Positions 9,187 to 17,042 of a DNA stretch of 64,000 nt are shown here, piece by piece. The position numbers were made by a program, and so were the translations under genes. The stretch is from Elstera cyanobacteriorum (GTDB taxonomy: Bacteria > Pseudomonadota > Alphaproteobacteria > Elsterales > Elsteraceae), in contig NZ_NOXS01000035.1 of the NCBI RefSeq assembly GCF_002251735.1, positions 252,814 to 316,813 on the forward strand, written 5' to 3'. Position 1 is the stretch's first letter, and every line of letters begins with the position of its first letter. The notes beneath the pieces were generated by a model. That model ran no database searches. It was not told the origin of the DNA and saw nothing but the letters and a program-made list of their open reading frames with translations.

Positions 9187-9591
9187 TTAGGACTTCGCAA
9201 ACGCCCCCGTCACCGTCGCGCCCTGACCATCTGCGGAGGCTGCAGAGATCGACCCAAGGTTGGTGCTGCCCCCCGTGAAGGTGATCACGGCATTGTTATT
9301 GCTCTCGGGATCGGTCCCGAACTTGATCGTCGCCGTCACGGAATTGGCGGCGGTATATTGCGCCAGCGCACTGCCGCTGACCGTTAGCCGCGCCTCGAAC
9401 TCGGTCTGGCTAAAGCCCTGGATCGTATCGCCCGGCGTGGACGCAAAGGCGCCCGTGAAGGTGTAATTCGCCTGCCCGCCGACATCGGTATAGTCGAAAA
9501 ACACCGATAGGCTGTTGCTCACGGCGTGATAGGTCACAAAAACATCGGGCTGCGCGACCGCAGCACCGGCCTGAAGGATCGCCTCGGACAT
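9187..9591 (-). CDS. Hypothetical beta-rich 134-residue protein
   Basis: No family is recognised. The sequence is rich in Thr, Ser, Gly, Ala and Asn with alternating hydrophobic residues (VFVTYHAVSNSLSVFFDYTD, ANYTFTGAF, ARLTVSG, VTATIKFG, AVITFTGG), so it should fold as a beta-sandwich or stack of strands. There is only one charged cluster and no cysteine. The N-terminus (MSEAILQAGAAVAQPD) is not a convincing Sec signal, so export would need another route, or the protein is cytoplasmic. It is divergent from the ABC binding-protein gene across 218 bases that contain an AT-rich palindrome. The coding frame has the same high GC as its neighbours. A GGAGG-like site (AAGGAGG) lies just upstream of the ATG. 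Confidence 0.65.
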   Translation of the reverse strand: MSEAILQAGAAVAQPDVFVTYHAVSNSLSVFFDYTDVGGQANYTFTGAFASTPGDTIQGFSQTEFEARLTVSGSALAQYTAANSVTATIKFGTDPESNNNAVITFTGGSTNLGSISAASADGQGATVTGAFAKS

Positions 9592-9666
9592 CAGAACCTC
9601 CTTATGAAAGTCGGGGAAACGCTATCTCGGCGCGAGCGCAGTGCGATCAACACCCGCAAAACTATT

Positions 9667-9684
9667 ATCATATTGAGATATGAT
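9667..9684. promoter_or_regulatory. Operator-like palindrome ATCATAT-TGAG-ATATGAT
   Basis: A perfect inverted repeat with 7-base arms and a 4-base centre lies in an AT-rich patch of otherwise GC-rich DNA, between the divergent 9187-9591 gene and the binding-protein gene at 9810. Position and form suggest a transcription factor site controlling one or both genes. I cannot assign a regulator family. Confidence 0.4.
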
Positions 9685-9809
9685 TAACCAGCTTACTGAG
9701 GCATCCTGGTTTTTCCCGACCGCCGCGACGACACATCCCTTGGCAAGCGCTGGCTGATCCGCCAGGATCGGCAGGCCTATTGACCAATAATGAGCCGAGG
9801 GGGGAAAGC

Positions 9810-11063
9810 ATGTCGTCCGACCTACAGGGAAAGCTGGGGCTTAGCCGCCGTCAGGTGCTGATCGGCGCCGCCGGACTGGGCGCCACCAGCCTGATCGGTG
9901 CCCCCGCCTTGGCACAAAGCAGCGGCGGGCCGCTGAAGATCGGCGTGCTGCTGCCACGTTCCGGCATTCTGGCCCAGGCCGGTCAATCCTGCGCCCGGGC
10001 GGAAGCCATCGGCGCCTCGGTGCTGAAAGGCCTCGGCTATTCGGTGGAGATCATCGCGGCCGATACCGAATCGAACACCGATACCGCCCGCGCCCGCGCC
10101 GAAAAGCTGATCAACGACGGCGCGCATTTGATCGTCGGCGCGTTTGACAGCGGCCAAACCGGCGCCGCCGCCCAAGTCTGCGAACAGCGCGGCATTCCGC
10201 TGGTCGTCAATATCGCCGCCGCGCCGCAATTGACCGAACAGGGGTATAAAACCCTGTTCCGCAATTTCCCGACCTCGATCGACCTTGTGAAAAACGCCTT
10301 CCCGCTGATGAAGGATGTTTTCGCCACCGCCGGAAAAACGCCGACGAAGGCGCTGTTCCTGCACGCCAACGATACCTTCGGCATGGCCAATAAGGCCGCC
10401 TGGGACAAGCTATTCCCCGATGCCGCCATGCCGTTCAGCATGCTGGAGCCGATTTCCTACGATCCGAAAGCCCAGGATCTATCGGTCGAGGTTGCCAAGG
10501 CGAAAGCCAGCGGGGCGGAGCTTGTCATCGTCACCACCCGCGCCGCCGATGCGATTTTAATCGTGCGCGAAATGGTGAAGCAGCGCTTCGAGCCGCAAGC
10601 GATCATGAGCCCCGGCTCGCCCGGTCTCTATGACGAGCAGTTCTACAAAGTTCTCGGCAAATATTCCGATTACGCCACCACTATTCTGCCCTGGTACGAT
10701 CCGAAGGGATCGCTCAGCCAGCAGGTGCAGGCGGAATTTGGCAAACTGTTCCCACGCGATAAGTTCGAAGGCCATGCCTTCAACATCGGCTGCACGCTCG
10801 ATGCCCTGCTGGTCGCCGCCGATGCCCATAAGCGCGCGGGCAGCACCGCCGCCCCGGCGCTGTTGGACGCGCTGCGCGCCACCAAGCTCGATACCCATAT
10901 GATGATCGGCCCGGCCATCACCTTCGATGCCAAGGGGCAAAACGTCAATTTCTCCAGCGCCGTCGTGCAGAACCTCGACCAGCGCCCGACCGTGGTGCTG
11001 CCGAAGGGATCGGCGGAAAAGGCCCCGGTCTTCCCGGTGCCCGGCTGGCAAGCCCGAGGGTAA
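9810..11063 (+). CDS. ABC transporter substrate-binding protein, Tat-exported
   Basis: A 417-residue periplasmic binding protein of the branched-chain amino acid/amide class. The N-terminus carries a twin-arginine signal (LSRRQVLIG, residues 10-18) and a cleavage region near GAPALAQ. The mature part opens with PLKIGVLLPRSGILAQAGQSCARA and continues with the type I binding-fold pattern (LIVGAFDSGQTGAAAQVCEQRGIPLVVNIA, split by linkers). The start at 9810 has GAGGGGGG upstream and replaces an upstream TTG in frame. Permease and ATPase genes follow within a few bases, so this is the first gene of a five-gene operon. Substrate unknown; amino acids or short organic acids are likely. Confidence 0.92.
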   Translation: MSSDLQGKLGLSRRQVLIGAAGLGATSLIGAPALAQSSGGPLKIGVLLPRSGILAQAGQSCARAEAIGASVLKGLGYSVEIIAADTESNTDTARARAEKLINDGAHLIVGAFDSGQTGAAAQVCEQRGIPLVVNIAAAPQLTEQGYKTLFRNFPTSIDLVKNAFPLMKDVFATAGKTPTKALFLHANDTFGMANKAAWDKLFPDAAMPFSMLEPISYDPKAQDLSVEVAKAKASGAELVIVTTRAADAILIVREMVKQRFEPQAIMSPGSPGLYDEQFYKVLGKYSDYATTILPWYDPKGSLSQQVQAEFGKLFPRDKFEGHAFNIGCTLDALLVAADAHKRAGSTAAPALLDALRATKLDTHMMIGPAITFDAKGQNVNFSSAVVQNLDQRPTVVLPKGSAEKAPVFPVPGWQARG

Positions 11064-11068
11064 GCGGA

Positions 11069-11938
11069 GTGTCTTGGACGCTCTATGCCGGAACGATCAG
11101 TTCCGGCATTTTGACCGGCTTGGTCTATGGCCTTGCGGCCATGGGCCTGTCGGTGATTTTCGGCGTTGTCCGCCTCGTCAATTTCGCCCACGGCGAGATG
11201 ATGGTGCTGGGCATGTTCGCCGCCGTACTGCTGGCCACCGCCTGGGGCATCGACCCGCTGCTAAGCGCCCTGCCGGTGGCGGGCCTGCTGTTTCTAGCGG
11301 GCTATGGGCTGCAACGGGGCTTGCTCAACCGCTTCATCGACCGGCCCGATCACCAGCAGTTCATTCTGCTATTGGGGATCGCAATGATCCTGGTGAATGG
11401 GCTGTTGATGGTCTTCGGGCCGGATGCGCGCAGCACCAACGTCCCCTATGGCTTCGATGCGTTTTTCCTGGGCGACATTTCGCTGGATAAGACCCGCGTT
11501 TATGCCGCCACCGGCGCACTGATCGTTGCCGCAGCGCTGTACGCCTTCTTCCGTTTTAGCCGCACCGGCATCGCTATCCGCGCCTGTGCCGATAATCAAT
11601 TGGGGGCGGCGGTCGTCGGGCTGAACGTCAAAGGCCTTTACGCCACCACCTTCGGCATCGGTTCCGCCGTCGTCGGGATTGCCGGGTGTCTGATGAGCCT
11701 GGTCATCGACGTGCGCCCGCAGTTGGCCGCCGAATATACGCTGCTGAGCTTCATCATAGTCATCGTCGGCGGTCTCGGCAGTATGGGCGGCGCCCTGTTG
11801 GGCGGGGTGCTGATCGGCGTTTCGGAAGCCTTGGCGGGCGTGCTGATCGACCCGTCGCGCAAGCAGATGGTGTCATACGGCCTGCTAATTTTGGTGCTGC
11901 TGATCCGCCCGCAGGGCCTGTTGGGGAAGCGCGCGTAA
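11069..11938 (+). CDS. Branched-chain amino acid-type ABC permease (LivH family)
   Basis: A 289-residue inner-membrane permease. It shows the LivH pattern: GLVYGLAAMGLSVIFGVVRLVNFAHGEMM near the N-terminus (NFAHGE is the family signature), several hydrophobic helices, TGIAIRACADNQLGAAVVGLNV in the cytoplasmic EAA-like loop, and VIVGGLGSMGGALLGG. The gene starts with GTG five bases after the binding-protein stop, with GAGGG eight bases before it, and its TAA stop shares one base with the next gene's ATG. It pairs with the LivM-type permease to form the membrane channel. Confidence 0.92.
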   Translation: MSWTLYAGTISSGILTGLVYGLAAMGLSVIFGVVRLVNFAHGEMMVLGMFAAVLLATAWGIDPLLSALPVAGLLFLAGYGLQRGLLNRFIDRPDHQQFILLLGIAMILVNGLLMVFGPDARSTNVPYGFDAFFLGDISLDKTRVYAATGALIVAAALYAFFRFSRTGIAIRACADNQLGAAVVGLNVKGLYATTFGIGSAVVGIAGCLMSLVIDVRPQLAAEYTLLSFIIVIVGGLGSMGGALLGGVLIGVSEALAGVLIDPSRKQMVSYGLLILVLLIRPQGLLGKRA

Positions 11939-12960
11939 TGGCCCTGAATGACCTGTTTGCGGGCGTTACCCCGCGCGGTAAGATCGCCTTCACGGCGGGC
12001 CTCGGCGCGCTGCTGCTGCTGCCGGAAGCCGCGAATTCCTACTGGATTTCCATCTTTACGCTGATCTTCTGGTTCGCCTATGTCGGCCAGGCCTGGAATG
12101 TGATGATGGGCTTTGCCGGGCAATTGTCGCTCGGTCACGCGCTCTATGTCGGCCTCGGCGGCTATGGGGCGGCGGCGCTGTATCTGCACCTGGGCCTCGG
12201 GCCATGGATTGGTATGCTGGTGACGGTGCCAATTTGCGCCATCGTCGGCATGATTATCGGCTGGCTCGGCTTCCGCTTCGGGGTGCGCGGCGTGCATTTC
12301 GCCTTGCTGACGATTGCCTGCGCCGAATTCACCCGCGTTGCCTTCGATCACATTACCTCGGTCGGCGGATCGGGCGGGCTGTTCCTGCCGGTGGTCAGCG
12401 GCGGAAATAACCTGTGGGCGCTGCGCGGCGCGCCGGAGCTTTATTATTATACGATGCTGGTGCTGGCCCTCGGCGCGCTCGCCCTCTGCCGGATCGTGAC
12501 GCGCACGCGCCTCGGCTATTTCTGGCTGGCCCTGCGCGAGAACCCCGATGCCGCCGCCGCCCTCGGTATTCCGCTGCTGCGCGTAAAGCTGCTGGCCGTC
12601 GGCCTGTCTGCCGGGATGACCGCCATCGGCGGCGTCTTTTATGCCTTCTATTACAATAACCTATTCCCGGATCAGATTTTCTCGATGGGCCGGTCCATCG
12701 AAATCCTGCTCGGCCCGATTATCGGCGGCATCGGCACGGTCTTCGGCCCGATCTTGGGCGCGATGCTGCTCACCCCCATCGGCGAGGCCACCAACCTGTT
12801 GCTCGAAGCCCTTGGGGTCGCCCTTCCCGGCACCAAACAGGTGATTTATGGGTTGGCCCTGGTGCTGATCATTCTGCTGCGCCCGGCGGGGATTTGGCCG
12901 TGGCTGGCGGTCAAAGCCGGTCTGGTCGTACCGCCGGGGGACGAGGAGGCGCCACAATGA
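11938..12960 (+). CDS. Branched-chain amino acid-type ABC permease (LivM family)
   Basis: A 340-residue inner-membrane permease. Signatures are WNVMMGFAGQLSLGHALYVGLG (family GQ-S-GHA motif), GVRGVHFALLTIACAEFTR, the loop LGYFWLALRENPDAAAALGI, and LLGPIIGGIGTVFGPILGA. The start is the ATG in TAATG overlapping the preceding stop; the frame is open further upstream but only within the previous gene. Its TGA overlaps the ATG of the ATPase gene. It is the second half of the channel. Confidence 0.92.
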   Translation: MALNDLFAGVTPRGKIAFTAGLGALLLLPEAANSYWISIFTLIFWFAYVGQAWNVMMGFAGQLSLGHALYVGLGGYGAAALYLHLGLGPWIGMLVTVPICAIVGMIIGWLGFRFGVRGVHFALLTIACAEFTRVAFDHITSVGGSGGLFLPVVSGGNNLWALRGAPELYYYTMLVLALGALALCRIVTRTRLGYFWLALRENPDAAAALGIPLLRVKLLAVGLSAGMTAIGGVFYAFYYNNLFPDQIFSMGRSIEILLGPIIGGIGTVFGPILGAMLLTPIGEATNLLLEALGVALPGTKQVIYGLALVLIILLRPAGIWPWLAVKAGLVVPPGDEEAPQ

Positions 12961-13697
12961 GCCTGTCCCTCACCGTAACCGGTCTCACGAAGCGCTTTCG
13001 CGGTCTGCTGGCGGTCAGCGACGTTAGCTTTACCGTCCCGGCGGGCAAGATCGTGGCGCTGATCGGCCCCAATGGCGCCGGAAAAACCACCTGCTTCAAC
13101 CTGATCGCCGGGGTTTTTCCGCCCGATAGCGGCAGCGTAACCCTGGGCGGGCGCGACGTGACCGGCTTTCGCCCCGATCAAATGTGTGCCGCCGGAATTG
13201 GCCGGACCTTCCAGATCGTGAAACCCTTCGCCGGGCTGTCGGTGCTGGAAAATGTTCTGGTCGGCGCGCTGCACCGGGAAAAGCGCGTCCCTGCCGCCCG
13301 GGCCAATGCGCTGGCCGTCCTGGAGCTGCTTGGTCTCGATCCGCAGGCCCATAAGCTCGCGGGTTCCCTAACCCTGCCCGACCGCAAACGGTTGGAAGTG
13401 GCGAAAGCCTTGGCGACCCAGCCGCAACTGCTGCTGCTCGATGAAGTGATGGCGGGCCTGCGCCCGACCGAGACCGATGCGATGGTGGCGACCCTGCGCG
13501 ACCTGAACGCCCGCACCGGCATCACCATTCTGCTGATCGAACATGTGATGCGCGCCGTGATGGCGCTGGCCGAACAGGTGATCGTGTTGGATCAAGGCCG
13601 CAAGCTGGCCGAAGGCACACCGGCGCAGGTGACCAACGACCCGCGCGTGATCGAAACCTACCTGGGCCACGACATCCCGGAAGGAGCGGCGCCGTGA
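12957..13697 (+). CDS. ABC transporter ATP-binding protein (LivG family)
   Basis: A 246-residue ATPase with Walker A GPNGAGKTT (about residue 38), Q-loop in GIGRTFQIVKPFAGLSVLENV, signature region GSLTLPDRKRLEVAKALA and Walker B LLLLDEVMAGL, then H-loop in LIEHVM. The signature is the LTLPDRKRLE variant common in LivG proteins rather than LSGGQ. The Asp-Glu of Walker B is present. The start codon overlaps the LivM stop (ATGA), and the end overlaps the LivF start (GTGA), so all three are probably coupled in translation. Confidence 0.92.
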   Translation: MSLSLTVTGLTKRFRGLLAVSDVSFTVPAGKIVALIGPNGAGKTTCFNLIAGVFPPDSGSVTLGGRDVTGFRPDQMCAAGIGRTFQIVKPFAGLSVLENVLVGALHREKRVPAARANALAVLELLGLDPQAHKLAGSLTLPDRKRLEVAKALATQPQLLLLDEVMAGLRPTETDAMVATLRDLNARTGITILLIEHVMRAVMALAEQVIVLDQGRKLAEGTPAQVTNDPRVIETYLGHDIPEGAAP

Positions 13698-14413
13698 GAG
13701 AAGCGGGCAGCCTGATCGTCGATACCCTGTCGGTCGCCTATGGCGATGCGCTGGCGCTCGACGGCGTTTCCCTATCGGTGCAAAGCGGCGAAGTCACCAC
13801 CCTGATCGGCACCAATGGCGCGGGCAAGACCACGCTGATTCGCGCCATTGCCGGGCTGCTGCCGGTGCGCAGCGGGCAGGTGAGCTTCGACGGGCGCGAT
13901 ATTACCGGGCGCCCCAGCCATCGTATCTGCGATCTTGGCATCGGTCAGGTGGCCGAGGGGCGGCAGGTCTTCCCCACGCTATCCGTGCGGGAAAACCTGC
14001 TGATGGGCGCCGTTATCCCGCGCGCCCGCGCCCTGGCCGACGAAACCTATGCCGCCATGCTGGACCTCTTTCCGCGTTTGCAGGAACGGCTGCACCAAGC
14101 CGCCGGAACCCTGTCGGGCGGCGAACAGCAAATGCTCGCCATCGCCCGCTGCCTGATGGGCCAGCCGCGCCTGATTATGTTCGATGAACCGTCCCTCGGC
14201 CTATCGCCCGCGATGGTCGGGGAAGTCTTCCGCATCATCCGCCGTCTGAAAGACCAGGGCATGACGATCATTCTGGTCGAACAGAATGTCGCCGCCTCCC
14301 TGGCACTCGCCGATCAAGCCTATGTGCTGGAGACGGGGCGCATCACCCTCAGCGGCACGGGGCAGACGCTGCTGCGCGACCCGCGCGTGCGGGAGGCGTA
14401 TTTAGGGCTTTAG
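13694..14413 (+). CDS. ABC transporter ATP-binding protein (LivF family)
   Basis: A 239-residue ATPase. Walker A is GTNGAGKTT, the Q-loop region is GIGQVAEGRQVFPTLSVREN (with the VAEGRQVFP LivF hallmark), the signature is LSGGEQQMLAIARCL, and Walker B is LIMFDEPSLGLSP. It starts at GTG overlapping the LivG stop. It is the last gene of the operon, which holds a full set: one binding protein, two permeases and two ATPases. Confidence 0.92.
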   Translation: MREAGSLIVDTLSVAYGDALALDGVSLSVQSGEVTTLIGTNGAGKTTLIRAIAGLLPVRSGQVSFDGRDITGRPSHRICDLGIGQVAEGRQVFPTLSVRENLLMGAVIPRARALADETYAAMLDLFPRLQERLHQAAGTLSGGEQQMLAIARCLMGQPRLIMFDEPSLGLSPAMVGEVFRIIRRLKDQGMTIILVEQNVAASLALADQAYVLETGRITLSGTGQTLLRDPRVREAYLGL

Positions 14414-14485
14414 CGCGTTTTTCAGGGGGCAGCCATTCACCCCTAGCGGCTGCAATTCAGTTGCAGATGCAGGCCACTCAAAATA

Positions 14486-14502
14486 CGGTACTTCATATAC
14501 CG
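14486..14502. promoter_or_regulatory. Inverted repeat CGGTA-N7-TACCG upstream of the globin gene
   Basis: Arms at 14486-14490 and 14498-14502 form a 17-base operator-like element 15 bases before the globin ATG. A possible promoter overlaps it: TTGCAG at 14461 and TACGGT 17 bases later at 14484. A repressor bound here would block transcription of both globin and AOX. No known regulator consensus was matched with confidence; NO-sensing regulators are the natural suspects because of the genes controlled. Confidence 0.35.
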
Positions 14503-14517
14503 CTTTTGGAGCGTCCC

Positions 14518-14925
14518 ATGCTTGCCGACCCCGACCTGACCGAAGCCGATCTTGAGCGTCTGGTGACCCGCTTCTACGCCGCCGTGCGGGCCGATGCCGA
14601 CCTCGGCCCGATCTTCAACGACGCCATCGCCGACTGGCCCCACCACCTGGGAAAACTGTCTGCCTTCTGGTCGTCGGTCATGTTACTGTCGGGCCGGTAT
14701 CATGGGCGTCCTATGCAGGCGCATCTTCTTCACGCCGACCGGATCACGCCCGAGCTGTTTGGGCGCTGGTTGGCCCTTTGGTCGGACACAACCGACGCCC
14801 TCTTTCCGCCCGCCGTCGCCGCCCGCTTGCAAGAGAAAGCCCGGCGCATCGGCGATAGTTTGCAGATGGGCCTCAGGTTCTACGCCGACCCTACCCGAAA
14901 GGCACCGCATCATGACCACGCCTGA
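14518..14925 (+). CDS. Group III truncated hemoglobin
   Basis: A 135-residue haem protein of the group III (Ctb-like) truncated globins. It has the B-helix FYAAVRADADLGPIF, WPHHLGKLSAFWSSVMLLSGRYHGRPM, and the presumed proximal His69 in PMQAHLLHADRITPELFGRWLALW with the conserved Trp of the G helix. Such globins bind O2 and NO and are linked to resistance to nitric oxide in bacteria. The ATG at 14518 is chosen because GGAG lies seven bases upstream; an in-frame TTG at 14461 would add 19 residues that resemble no globin. The end overlaps the AOX gene by 14 bases, so the two are co-transcribed and probably coupled. Confidence 0.88.
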   Translation: MLADPDLTEADLERLVTRFYAAVRADADLGPIFNDAIADWPHHLGKLSAFWSSVMLLSGRYHGRPMQAHLLHADRITPELFGRWLALWSDTTDALFPPAVAARLQEKARRIGDSLQMGLRFYADPTRKAPHHDHA

Positions 14926-15601
14926 CGTCGATCTGACCCTCCACCACCCCGCCCACGGCTTGAGCGACCGCTTTGCCCTGGCCGTAACCAAGGTTCTGCG
15001 CTGGGGCGCCGATACTTTCTTCGCCAAACGCTACGGCAACCGCGCGATTGTGCTGGAAACCGTGGCCGCCGTGCCGGGCATGGTGGGCGCGACGCTCCAG
15101 CACCTTAAATGCCTGCGCCGCATGCAGGACGACCGCGGCTGGATTCGCACCCTGATGGACGAAGCCGAAAACGAGCGGATGCACCTGATGACCTTCATCG
15201 CCATCGCCAAACCAAGCTGGTTCGAGCGCTTGGTGGTGCTAGGGGTGCAATGGGTCTTCTACTTGGGCTTCTTCGGCCTCTATCTCCTCAGCGCCCGCAC
15301 CGCCCACCGGCTGGTCGGGTACTTCGAGGAAGAAGCCGTGGTGAGTTACACACGCTATCTGGCCGAAATCGACGCAGGCCATACGCCGAACGTCCCCGCG
15401 CCGGAGATCGCCAAAAAATACTGGGGCCTACCCGACGATGCCACCCTGCGCGACGTGGTGATCACCATCCGCGCCGACGAGGCCCACCACCGCGACATGA
15501 ACCACGGCTTCGCCGGTGACCTCGCGGGCCAGCCCTTCGACCCGGCCAGCCTGCGCGTGGCACCGCATCATCAGCCGTTGGAAGGGGTGGTGCGGTCTTA
15601 A
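14912..15601 (+). CDS. aox: Alternative oxidase, cyanide-resistant ubiquinol oxidase
   Basis: A 229-residue di-iron oxidase of the AOX family, which reduces O2 with ubiquinol and bypasses the proton-pumping bc1 and terminal oxidases. All ligand motifs are present: LETVAAVPGM (Glu49), DEAENERMH (Glu88, His91), YFEEEAVVSY (Glu140) and RADEAHHRDMNH (Glu190, His193). A hydrophobic hairpin around residues 105-128 should insert in one membrane leaflet. The ATG lies inside the globin gene, 14 bases before its stop. AOX is uncommon in bacteria; in Vibrio fischeri it is induced by NO and is NO-resistant. Pairing with a globin here suggests the same role. Confidence 0.94.
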   Translation: MTTPDVDLTLHHPAHGLSDRFALAVTKVLRWGADTFFAKRYGNRAIVLETVAAVPGMVGATLQHLKCLRRMQDDRGWIRTLMDEAENERMHLMTFIAIAKPSWFERLVVLGVQWVFYLGFFGLYLLSARTAHRLVGYFEEEAVVSYTRYLAEIDAGHTPNVPAPEIAKKYWGLPDDATLRDVVITIRADEAHHRDMNHGFAGDLAGQPFDPASLRVAPHHQPLEGVVRS

Positions 15602-15615
15602 CTCCGCTAACGCGC

Positions 15616-15663
15616 GCGGGGGACTTCCCCCGCTCCCCCGGCCCAAGGGGCGCGCCCCTTGGG
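15616..15663. terminator. Double palindrome after AOX
   Basis: Two adjacent inverted repeats follow the AOX stop. The first has a 7-bp stem GCGGGGG/CCCCCGC with loop ACTT (15616-15633). The second is a perfect 22-base palindrome (15642-15663) centred on GGGGCGCGCCCC. There is no T-tract, so they may end transcription by a Rho-assisted route, or they may be a chromosomal palindromic repeat. Confidence 0.45.
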
Positions 15664-15795
15664 GAACCCGGTTCTACCAACCGCCGACCAAGGGCGTAGC
15701 CTCGACAATCAACGCAAGCAAACGTCCGCGCGAACGGTATAGATTTATTCAAAATCGTAAAGCGTCACTTGACGGCGAACGGCTCAACTGAGATA

Positions 15796-16095
15796 ATGAG
15801 GCTCGTGAAGATCAGGAATGTGATCCATCGGGGCTTACGCGCCTTCATCGAGCGGGATGACGCAAGCGGCCTTCAGCCTGCCGTCGCGGCCAAACTCCGC
15901 CTTATCCTCTCCTTTCTCCAAGATATGGCGCGCGAGGAGGAGTTGCGGGCGATCCCCAGTTGGAAAGCGCACCAGCTTAGCGGCGACCGCAAGGGAACCT
16001 GGAGCCTTTCCGTTACGAAGAATTGGCGGCTCACGTTTCGGATCGATCAGGCTGAGATCGAAATCATCGACCTCAATTACGAAGATTATCACTAG
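15796..16095 (+). CDS. higB: HigB/RelE-superfamily toxin
   Basis: A 99-residue protein with the HigB (plasmid maintenance system killer) layout: IRNVIHRGLRAFIERDD at the start, then a helical stretch (AVAAKLRLILSFLQDM), KAHQLSGDRKGTWSLSVTKNWRLTFRI, and a final IIDLNYEDYH. Members cleave mRNA at translating ribosomes. The basic residues and the Arg/Asn of TKNWRLTF match the family active surface. The ATG at 15796 is used; upstream in-frame start options add residues unlike HigB. The antitoxin gene follows 9 bases later, and the toxin-first order is typical for higBA. Confidence 0.87.
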   Translation: MRLVKIRNVIHRGLRAFIERDDASGLQPAVAAKLRLILSFLQDMAREEELRAIPSWKAHQLSGDRKGTWSLSVTKNWRLTFRIDQAEIEIIDLNYEDYH

Positions 16096-16104
16096 GAGGC
16101 TACC

Positions 16105-16422
16105 ATGAGTGCGATTGACGGTATCCGCCTGAAGACCCCCGCCCATCCCGGCGGCTTCGTGAAGAGCGAAATTATTGACGCGCTCGGGCTGTCGATAACG
16201 CGCGCCGCCAGCGTGCTCGGCGTCACTCGCCCCGCCCTCTCCGCCCTGGTTAACGAGCGCGCGGCGCTTTCGTCTGAAATGGCGTTGCGGCTAGAAAAAG
16301 CCTTTGGCGTTTCGATGGATACGCTCATGCGGATGCAGAATAGCTACGACATTGCCCAGGCACGCAAACGCGAGGGGGAGATTCAGGTGGCGCGGTTTGA
16401 GGGCGTGCCGGTGGGCGCATAA
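16105..16422 (+). CDS. higA: HigA-type antitoxin with XRE helix-turn-helix
   Basis: A 105-residue DNA-binding antitoxin. It has the HigA opening IRLKTPAHPGGFVKSEII, the helix-turn-helix LSITRAASVLGVTRPALSALVNERAALSSEMALRLEKAFG (in two parts around residues 29-68), and MDTLMRMQNSYDIAQARK. It neutralises the toxin and should repress its own promoter. A TAGGAGG site lies six to seven bases before the ATG. The pair forms a self-contained toxin-antitoxin unit directly upstream of an AT-rich accessory patch. Confidence 0.88.
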   Translation: MSAIDGIRLKTPAHPGGFVKSEIIDALGLSITRAASVLGVTRPALSALVNERAALSSEMALRLEKAFGVSMDTLMRMQNSYDIAQARKREGEIQVARFEGVPVGA

Positions 16423-16433
16423 GGCACGGCAGG

Positions 16434-16658
16434 TTAGCGCAGCAAGCCCGCGACGGAGAGGTCTTCGTCCAGATCGGGCCAGTGAATGCCCTGACCGCGC
16501 CCGATCAGTCGCCAGTTGCCCCGCTGCGCCGGTGTGGCATCGAGCAAGCGCGGGAACCAGACCAGCGGCACCGCAATTTCGCGGCCATCGACAAGTGTGA
16601 CGCGGAGAAAGTCGGCGTCGCAGGCAACCGAAATGGCTAAAAACAAAAAAGACGCCAT
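16434..16658 (-). CDS. DUF2442 protein with an atypical N-terminus
   Basis: A 74-residue protein. From about residue 12 it matches DUF2442: DADFLRVTLVDGREIAVPLVWFPRL, split here as strand, DGR turn, and PLxWFPRLLDATPAQR, ending IHWPDLDEDLSVAGLLR. Its function is unknown; relatives are often found next to small toxin-like genes such as DUF4160. The first ten residues (MASFLFLAIS) are hydrophobic and lie where base composition changes sharply to AT-rich, so the original 5' end may have been replaced. The ATG is one base after the stop of the orphan gene upstream (TAG-T-ATG), so reinitiation is likely. Confidence 0.75.
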   Translation of the reverse strand: MASFLFLAISVACDADFLRVTLVDGREIAVPLVWFPRLLDATPAQRGNWRLIGRGQGIHWPDLDEDLSVAGLLR

Positions 16659-16659
16659 A

Positions 16660-16965
16660 CTATTCAGGAGACTCAAAGTTTACTGCAAAATTTTTACCAT
16701 ATAGAATTAAAGATCTTGCGTATAACTTGAGAATTTTTGTTGATACATCCCCTAAACTATCATCATCCAAACCATTTTCTAGACCAGTGAGTTCTTTGCA
16801 AATTGAGACGAATTCATCTCTCAACTCCTGAGGAGTCTGCTGCTCATGAAACATCATAAATCGTAAACTTGCATTCTTTAGCCGTTCGTGTGGCGCACCG
16901 CTTCCACACAGGTCTAGAATCGCAGACTCTATATACTCGCTAAAACCCTTGATATCAGTTTCCAT
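16660..16965 (-). CDS. AT-rich orphan gene, 101 residues, unknown function
   Basis: No family is recognised. The product is acidic and mostly helical by appearance (GFSEYIESAILDLCGSG, HERLKNASLRFMMFHEQQ, LRDEFVSICKELTGLE, STKILKLYARSLILYGKNF). Base and codon use differ strongly from the rest of the window (many A/T-ending codons, long A/T runs), which points to recent transfer. The third of three clustered ATGs (16965) has AAGG eight to nine bases upstream and is preferred; starts at 16971 or 16974 are possible. A perfect GCACATGTGC palindrome at 16989-16998 lies in the leader. Size and acidity would suit an immunity or antitoxin-like protein, but this is a guess. Confidence 0.55.
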   Translation of the reverse strand: METDIKGFSEYIESAILDLCGSGAPHERLKNASLRFMMFHEQQTPQELRDEFVSICKELTGLENGLDDDSLGDVSTKILKLYARSLILYGKNFAVNFESPE

Positions 16966-17042
16966 AGTCATCATCCTTTCTTAAGAGAGCACATGTGCAA
17001 TTTTAGATATATTTCCTGGATAAACCGAATCAATACCCATCC

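Noticed and set aside
14430-14453. GCAGCC/GGCTGC inverted repeat after the Liv operon
   Set aside because: Only 6 bp with a 12-base loop and no T-tract; too weak to call a terminator.
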